A DNA stretch of 10,529 nt, taken from assembly GCA_024644185.1 (NCBI GenBank), contig JAHELM010000043.1, positions 1 through 10,529 on the forward strand, given 5' to 3'. The translations under genes and the position numbers were made by a program. The notes beneath the pieces are model-generated. The model was not told the DNA's origin, made no database searches, and was given only the letters and a program-made list of their open reading frames with translations. Shown piece after piece: positions 6,323 to 10,529 of this stretch (position 1 is the first letter of the stretch; each line of letters starts with the position of its first letter). This DNA is from Rhodospirillales bacterium. Lineage in GTDB: Bacteria; Pseudomonadota; Alphaproteobacteria; UBA8366; JADFVY01.

Positions 6323-7852
6323 TCATCCAAGCCCCAGCGTCTTCGCCAGGCCGATGCGCTGCAGCTTGCCGGTGGCGCCCTTGGGGATTTCCTCCAGGAA
6401 CAGGATCTTGCGCGGTACCTTGAAATCGGCCAGGCGGGCGGCGACGAAATCGCGCAGGCCGCGCTCGTCGACGCTCTGCCCCTCGCGCAGAACCACCGCC
6501 GCCGCAACCTCCTCGCCCAGCTTGTCATGCGGCATGGCGAAGGTCACGGCCTGGGCAACCGCCGGGTGGTCCATCATCGCCTCGTCGACCTCGCGTGGCG
6601 AAATCTTCTCGCCACCGCGATTGATCAGTTCCTTGATGCGGCCGGTGATGGTCAGATAACCCTCGTGGTCCAGCACGCCCTGATCGCCGGTGCGGAACCA
6701 GCCCTGTTGCGTGAAGGACGAGGCGTTGGCGTCGGGATTGTTGCGATAGCCCGGCGTCACGTTCGCTCCGCGGATGACCACCTCGCCGATCTGGCCAGCC
6801 GGCTTGAACGCGTCGTTCTGTTGTTCGTCCATGATGGCGATTTCGGGACCCGCCGCAACACCGACCGTGCCCGGCTTGCGGGCGCGCGGCGGCAGCGGGT
6901 TGGAGGCCATCTGGTGCGCCGCCTCGGTCATGCCGTAGGCCTCGATGACCGGGCAGCCGAAGGTGTCTTCCAGTTCCTTCATCACCTGCGGCGGCAGCGA
7001 CGACGACGACGATCGGGCGAAGCGCAGCCGGGCCCGCTTCACCGAATCCGGGTTGCGCCCGGCGCGCGCCAGGATCGCCTGGTGCATGGTCGGCACGGCG
7101 GTATACCAGCTTGGCTTCACGCCATCCAGCCAGGCAAAGAATTTCAGCGCGTTGAAACCCGGCGTGCAGCAGATCTCCGCCCCCGCCGAAAGGGTCGACA
7201 GGACGGCGGCGATCAGCCCGTGGATATGGAACAGCGGCATGACGTTCAGGCAGCGGTCGGCCGGGGTCAGCGCCAGCGCCGCGCCGACACTGGCCGCCGA
7301 CCGGGTGACGTTCCGCTGGGTCAGCGGCACGATCTTCGGGCGCGACGTCGTGCCCGAGGTGTGCAGCACCAGGGCCACGTCGTCGGGTTTCGCATACCCG
7401 CCCCCGGCCGCCATCGGTTTCCCGCCGCCGGTCGTGGCCAGGCTGAATTCGCCCGCCGCCATGCCCGGCCGAACCGACAGTTCGGCGATCGGGATTCCCT
7501 GCCGCGCGGCGACCGCGCGGGCGGGGGTGTTGTCGCCGGCCATGACGATCAGCAGCCGCGATTCCAGGTCGTTGAGATAGAACGCGAACTCGTCCTCGCG
7601 ATAGGCGGGGTTCAGCGGCGCGGCGGTCGCGCCGGCGGCAATGGCGACGAAGGCGGCAGCCATTTCCGGGCCGTTCGGCAGGACAATCGCCACCGCATCG
7701 CCGCGGCCGATGCCTGAATCGTTCAGCGCCCGCACCGTGCGGTCGACCAGCGCGCGCAAGGCCCCGTAGGTCAGGGTTTCGCGCTCCGGCGCGGAAATGG
7801 CCGGCGCGTCGTCGGCGCCCGCCGCCAGAAGTTGTTCGATCGTCTCCGCCAT
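6323..7852 (-). CDS. AMP-forming acyl-CoA synthetase, oxalate-CoA ligase (AAE3/Pcs60)-like
   Basis: ANL-superfamily enzyme that activates a carboxylic acid to acyl-AMP and then to acyl-CoA, 509 aa. Motifs in order: P-loop TSGTTSRPK (165-173); MPLFHIHGLIAAVLS (205-219); WYTAVPTMHQ (249-258); AYGMTEAAHQMASNPLPP (305-322); TGD (388-390); hinge GRIKELINRGGEKISP (404-419); catalytic Lys496 in PKGATGKLQR. The LFHIHGL, WYTAVPT and TEAAHQMxSNPLPP segments resemble plant AAE3 and yeast Pcs60, which ligate oxalate to CoA. Oxalate or another short dicarboxylate is thus a plausible substrate, unproven here. Ser281-285 come from five TCG codons in a normally serine-rich family segment. ATG 7852 is preceded by AAGGG about 13 nt upstream, a rather long spacing. 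It lies 108 bp after the FAH gene, across a hairpin, and 13 bp before the reductase gene. No oxalyl-CoA decarboxylase or formyl-CoA transferase is visible. Confidence 0.93.
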   Translation of the reverse strand: MAETIEQLLAAGADDAPAISAPERETLTYGALRALVDRTVRALNDSGIGRGDAVAIVLPNGPEMAAAFVAIAAGATAAPLNPAYREDEFAFYLNDLESRLLIVMAGDNTPARAVAARQGIPIAELSVRPGMAAGEFSLATTGGGKPMAAGGGYAKPDDVALVLHTSGTTSRPKIVPLTQRNVTRSAASVGAALALTPADRCLNVMPLFHIHGLIAAVLSTLSAGAEICCTPGFNALKFFAWLDGVKPSWYTAVPTMHQAILARAGRNPDSVKRARLRFARSSSSSLPPQVMKELEDTFGCPVIEAYGMTEAAHQMASNPLPPRARKPGTVGVAAGPEIAIMDEQQNDAFKPAGQIGEVVIRGANVTPGYRNNPDANASSFTQQGWFRTGDQGVLDHEGYLTITGRIKELINRGGEKISPREVDEAMMDHPAVAQAVTFAMPHDKLGEEVAAAVVLREGQSVDERGLRDFVAARLADFKVPRKILFLEEIPKGATGKLQRIGLAKTLGLG

Positions 7853-7908
7853 CGCCGCGACACCCTTCTGCTGTAGCCGAATCGTTGCCGGTGGAAAGGT
7901 AGGCGAGG

Positions 7909-7935
7909 GCGCGGCCGCTGTTCAAGCGGTCGCGC
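7909..7935 (-). terminator. Hairpin between FAH-family and acyl-CoA synthetase genes
   Basis: The inverted repeat is GCGCG (7909-7913) and CCGCT (7915-7919), a 5-base loop (7920-7924), then AGCGG (7925-7929) and CGCGC (7931-7935). Ten base pairs form with a single mismatch at 7914/7930, which is A-C in the minus transcript and G-U on the plus strand. It starts 26 bp after the FAH stop. The downstream minus-strand sequence has only a short pyrimidine stretch and no U-tract, so terminator activity is uncertain. The rest of the 7853-7960 gap holds only a weak ribosome-binding site for the ligase gene. Confidence 0.35.
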
Positions 7936-7960
7936 GTATCCGCCCCCGATTTGTCCCCGC

Positions 7961-8647
7961 TCAGCCGATCCTGACCGCGATCTCGCCGACGCCGTCGACG
8001 CCGCCGGTCACCCGCGCGCCCCTGGGGATGGCGCCGACGCCTTCCGGCGTGCCGCTATAGATCAGGTCGCCCGGCTGCAATTCCCACAGGCCGGACAGGT
8101 GCTCGATGATTTCGGGCACCGACCAGATCAGCTTGGAGATGTCGCTGTCCTGCTTGACCGTTCCGTCGATGGCCAGCCAGATGCGGCCCGTCGACGGGTG
8201 GCCGATCACGGATGCCGGGCGGATTGCGGTGCAGGGGGCTGCGCGGTCGAAGCCCTTGCCGGAATCCCAGGGGCGGCCGGCCTTCTTGGCCTCGCCCTGC
8301 AGGTCGCGCCGGGTCAGGTCGATGCCGACCGCATAGCCCCAGACATGATCCAGCGCCCTGGCCGCGGCGATGTTGGCCCCGCCCTTGCCGATGGCGACCA
8401 CCAGTTCGATCTCGTGGTGCAGATCCCTGGTCGCCATGGGATAGGGGATCGACGCGCCGTTGGCGACGATGGCATCGGCCGGCTTGCTGAAGAAGAACGG
8501 TGCCTCGCGGTTCGGATCGTGGCCCATTTCGCGGGCATGTTCGGCGTAGTTGCGGCCGACGCAGTAGATCCGGTGGACCGGGAACAGCGAATCCGTGCCG
8601 TCGACCGGCACGGCGGACACGGCGGGCGGGGCAATCACATAATTCAT
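7961..8647 (-). CDS. Fumarylacetoacetate hydrolase-family protein, fumarylpyruvate hydrolase-like
   Basis: FAH-superfamily enzyme (228 aa, cytoplasmic) that cleaves a C-C bond in a 2,4-dioxo acid using a divalent metal. Metal ligands are visible as Glu79 and Glu81 in HHEIELVVAIG and Asp110 in GYAVGIDLTRRD. FPVHRIYCVGRNYAEHAREMG (residues 22-42), the FFFSKPADA loop (51-59), Lys131 and SGTPEGVGAI (198-207) complete the fold. The FPVHRIYCVGRNY opening and WGYAVGIDLTRRDLQ closely resemble fumarylpyruvate hydrolase (NagK) of the gentisate pathway. Acylpyruvases and oxaloacetate decarboxylases (FAHD1-like) share most of these residues and cannot be excluded. No gentisate dioxygenase or maleylpyruvate isomerase is in the window, so the pathway is not settled. 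ATG 8647 has AGGAAG 4-9 nt upstream. It follows the second permease by 30 bp, which suggests that the importer delivers its substrate or precursor. Confidence 0.92.
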   Translation of the reverse strand: MNYVIAPPAVSAVPVDGTDSLFPVHRIYCVGRNYAEHAREMGHDPNREAPFFFSKPADAIVANGASIPYPMATRDLHHEIELVVAIGKGGANIAAARALDHVWGYAVGIDLTRRDLQGEAKKAGRPWDSGKGFDRAAPCTAIRPASVIGHPSTGRIWLAIDGTVKQDSDISKLIWSVPEIIEHLSGLWELQPGDLIYSGTPEGVGAIPRGARVTGGVDGVGEIAVRIG

Positions 8648-8677
8648 GTTCTTCCTACTCTGCTTTTTCCAAGGATT

Positions 8678-9433
8678 TCAATGTCGTGACGATGCGTAAT
8701 ATTCGACCTTGCGCTCCAGCCATACGAGAATCTCGTTGATCGCGAAGGCCAGGGCGAAAAGGATGAACAACAGGGCCCAGAAATGCTCCATCAGAAACCG
8801 CGACAGGTAGATCTCGAACAGGCTGCCGAAGCCGACGATCGACACCAGCAACTGGCCAATGATCACGCCCTTGACGGCGCGGATCAGGCCCAGACGTATA
8901 CCTGAGAGAATTTCCGGAAGCGCGGCAAAAAAGTAGATCCTGGTGAAGGCCTGCCAGCGGCTGGCGCCGAAGCTTTGCGCCATTTCCACCAGCGACGGCG
9001 CGATGCCCTGAACGCCGGCCCGCGTATCCAGCACGATGATCCATACCGCGAACATCACCACGGTCATGACGATCGTCGTCTGGCCCAGCCCGAAGATCAC
9101 CATGATGACCGGAACCAGCGCGCTCAACGGCGCCGACAGGAACATGGTGACCCAGGGCAGGATCATCCGGTCGGCGATCGTCGACCGCCCCAGCAGGATG
9201 CCCAGCGGCACGCCGACGCCGATGGAAATCGCGTTGCCCAGCAGGAACGCCTTGCCGGTAATCAGCAGGGCGGCGCCGAAGGACGGGGTCGGGACGATCT
9301 CGAACATGCGGGCCAGGATGGCCGAAAGCGGCGGGATGATGAGACTGGCGCCGGTCTGCCCGACGACCTCCCACAGCACCGCCCAGACGATGAGCGATGC
9401 CGCCATGGGGATCCGGAATCCGCCGATCTTCAT
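8678..9433 (-). CDS. ABC transporter permease, NitT/TauT (SsuC/TauC) type
   Basis: Inner-membrane subunit of an ABC importer, 251 aa, the usual size for SsuC/TauC-type permeases. Hydrophobic segments at about 11-24, 54-80, 95-114, 119-136, 184-205 and 215-234 fit five to six membrane spans. The cytoplasmic EAA loop, which docks to the ATPase, is at about 148-181: EMAQSFGASRWQAFTRIYFF, then LPEILSGIRLGL. The family imports nitrate, sulfonates, taurine, thiamine precursors and many aromatic or amine compounds; the sequence does not show which. ATG 9433 has TGAGGAG upstream, formed partly from the stop of the ATPase gene (gap 12 bp), so the two are translationally coupled. A different permease flanks the ATPase on its other side, so the membrane part may be a heterodimer. 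No periplasmic binding protein is in the window. Confidence 0.93.
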   Translation of the reverse strand: MKIGGFRIPMAASLIVWAVLWEVVGQTGASLIIPPLSAILARMFEIVPTPSFGAALLITGKAFLLGNAISIGVGVPLGILLGRSTIADRMILPWVTMFLSAPLSALVPVIMVIFGLGQTTIVMTVVMFAVWIIVLDTRAGVQGIAPSLVEMAQSFGASRWQAFTRIYFFAALPEILSGIRLGLIRAVKGVIIGQLLVSIVGFGSLFEIYLSRFLMEHFWALLFILFALAFAINEILVWLERKVEYYASSRH

Positions 9434-9445
9434 CGCCGCCGCTCC

Positions 9446-10240
9446 TCAGTCCAGATACTGTTTCAAGCCCTGCCAGATCGCCTCGACCGTGTCGATATAG
9501 GTCGTGTTGCGGCGGATCTTCTCGGGGTCGCCGTCGCGCGGAATATCCGGCTCGACGATCGAGGAAATCCGGCCCGGCCGGGGATGCAGCAGCACGATGC
9601 GGTCGGAAACGTATACCGCCTCCTCGATGCTGTGGGTGACGAAGATGAAGGTCTTGCGCTCGATCGCCACCAGTTGCAGCAGGTCTTCCTGAAACTTGCG
9701 CCGGGTCTGCTCGTCGACGGCGGAAAACGGCTCGTCCATCAGCAGCACCTTGGCCTGCACCGCCAGCGCGCGGGCCAGCCCGACGCGCTGGCGCATGCCC
9801 CCCGATAATTCGTGCGGATAGCGATTCTCGAAACCCTTCAGCCCCACCTCGCCGATATATTTTTCGGCGACGGCCTCGCGTTCGGCGCGCGGGGTGCCGC
9901 GCAGTTCCAGCCCGAAGGCGACATTGCGCAGCACGGTCGCCCACGGCATCAGCGCGAAATCCTGGAACACGATGGCGCGTTCCGGGCCGGGGCCGGTTAC
10001 CGCCTTGCCGTCCACGACGACCTCGCCGCCGCTGGCCGGGATCAGGCCGGCGACGATTTTCAGCAGCGTGGTCTTGCCGCAGCCCGATGGGCCCAGCAGC
10101 GTGGTCAGCTGCCCCTGCCGGAAGTCCAGGGAAACGTCGCGCAGCGCCTCGACTCCGCCGGGATAGGTCTTGGAGACCGACTTCACCTGCACGATGGCCG
10201 GCGGCGGGGTCTGGATAGCGGGCTTCGGCTTGGCCATCAT
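9446..10240 (-). CDS. ABC transporter ATP-binding protein, NitT/TauT (SsuB/TauB) type
   Basis: Nucleotide-binding subunit that powers the importer on the cytoplasmic face, 264 aa. All expected motifs are intact: Walker A GPSGCGKT (50-57), Q-loop Gln93 in VFQDFALMPW, signature LSGGMRQR (145-152), Walker B VLLMDEPFSAVD (165-176) with catalytic Glu170, and H-loop His203 in FVTHSIEEAV. The C-terminal IWQGLKQYLD is typical of the nitrate/taurine-type subgroup. ATG 10240 overlaps the TGA of the preceding permease (ATGA), with AGGAAAGCCTC directly upstream; the next codon, ATG 10237, is an equally close alternative. The overlap and spacing indicate coupled translation with the permeases on both sides. 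The substrate cannot be inferred from this subunit. Confidence 0.95.
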   Translation of the reverse strand: MMAKPKPAIQTPPPAIVQVKSVSKTYPGGVEALRDVSLDFRQGQLTTLLGPSGCGKTTLLKIVAGLIPASGGEVVVDGKAVTGPGPERAIVFQDFALMPWATVLRNVAFGLELRGTPRAEREAVAEKYIGEVGLKGFENRYPHELSGGMRQRVGLARALAVQAKVLLMDEPFSAVDEQTRRKFQEDLLQLVAIERKTFIFVTHSIEEAVYVSDRIVLLHPRPGRISSIVEPDIPRDGDPEKIRRNTTYIDTVEAIWQGLKQYLD

Positions 10241-10529
10241 GAGGCTTTCCTGTCAGGACGGAACAGCCGGATTTCCAGCCATTCCAGGGATTCGACGAAG
10301 GCGACGGCGAAGGCGATGATCGCGAAGATCGCCGCATACATATTGGCGTATTCGGCAATCGACTGGTTGTAGGTGATCAGGTCGCCGATGCCGGTCGGGG
10401 TGATCAGCAACTCGGCCAGGATCACGCCGATGAAGCCGGCGGCGCAGCCCAGCCGCAATCCGGCAAAGATCATCGGGCTGGCCGAGGGCAGGATGATGCG
10501 GCCGACGATCTGCGCGCGCGAGCCGAGGA
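10237..10529 (-). CDS. ABC transporter permease, C-terminal part (cut by window end)
   Basis: The frame is open from the TGA at 10237-10239 to the right edge of the window, giving about 96 C-terminal residues; the start lies outside. The visible part begins in the EAA loop (LGSRAQIVGRIILPSASPM, then IFAGLRLG), the docking surface for the ATPase. The last two membrane segments and a basic tail (RLFRPDRKAS) follow. This matches NitT/TauT-type permeases and differs in sequence from the permease at 8678-9433, so they are two distinct subunits. Met at 10473 is internal, not a start, because homology continues upstream of it. The stop overlaps the ATPase start by ATGA. Confidence 0.9.
   Translation of the reverse strand, partial: LGSRAQIVGRIILPSASPMIFAGLRLGCAAGFIGVILAELLITPTGIGDLITYNQSIAEYANMYAAIFAIIAFAVAFVESLEWLEIRLFRPDRKAS

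Noticed and set aside
6999..7016. Five tandem TCG serine codons in the acyl-CoA synthetase as a microsatellite
   Set aside because: The family has a serine-rich segment at this place and the frame is intact, so it is ordinary coding sequence.
6296..7717. Plus-strand open frame of 473 codons opposite the acyl-CoA synthetase
   Set aside because: Low-complexity Arg/Gly-rich translation with no family motif; the opposite strand carries a complete ANL enzyme.
8655..10358. Minus-strand open frame of 567 codons spanning the ATPase and permease region
   Set aside because: It is in the wrong frame for the ATPase and permease, whose motifs are intact in other frames. The product would be Arg/Pro-rich with no recognisable domain.

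Overview
The window is G+C-rich DNA with tightly packed genes and strong third-position G/C bias. Gene content (M48 protease, NitT/TauT-type ABC importer, DUF1993, Rieske oxygenase, AhpD-like protein) fits a proteobacterium, most likely an alphaproteobacterium of Rhodospirillales type. That placement is inference from gene content and codon use, not from a marker gene. No rRNA, tRNA, CRISPR array, insertion sequence, phage gene or transcriptional regulator was seen.

Layout. Bases 32-1639 (+) encode a membrane-anchored M48 metalloprotease with a C-terminal helical region resembling TerB. It converges on a minus-strand block that fills the rest of the window. Read in transcription order (right to left), the block is: C-terminal part of an ABC permease (10237-10529, cut by the window edge); ABC ATPase (9446-10240); second permease (8678-9433); fumarylpyruvate hydrolase-like FAH-family enzyme (7961-8647); AMP-forming acyl-CoA synthetase resembling oxalate-CoA ligase (6323-7852); ketopantoate reductase-family dehydrogenase (5329-6309); CxxC-type carboxymuconolactone decarboxylase/AhpD-like protein (4814-5299); DUF1993 protein (4209-4715); Rieske oxygenase alpha subunit (2940-4097); acetate kinase (1658-2842).

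How the genes may work together. Permease and ATPase overlap by ATGA, and several later junctions are 12-30 bp, so at least the importer-FAH genes and the ligase-reductase-AhpD genes look co-transcribed. Two gaps (7853-7960 and 4098-4208) hold GC-rich hairpins without a following U-tract, which may split the block into two or three units. The set reads as an uptake-and-catabolism cluster: import of a small organic acid or amine, oxygenation or demethylation, CoA activation, NAD(P)H-dependent 2-oxoacid reduction and C-C hydrolysis. The substrate is not evident. The importer's binding protein and the Rieske reductase are not in the window.

No clearly new defence or mobile system is visible. The most notable points are the uncharacterised catabolic combination, the CntA-like glutamate in the Rieske oxygenase without a reductase gene, and the M48 protease with its TerB-like tail.
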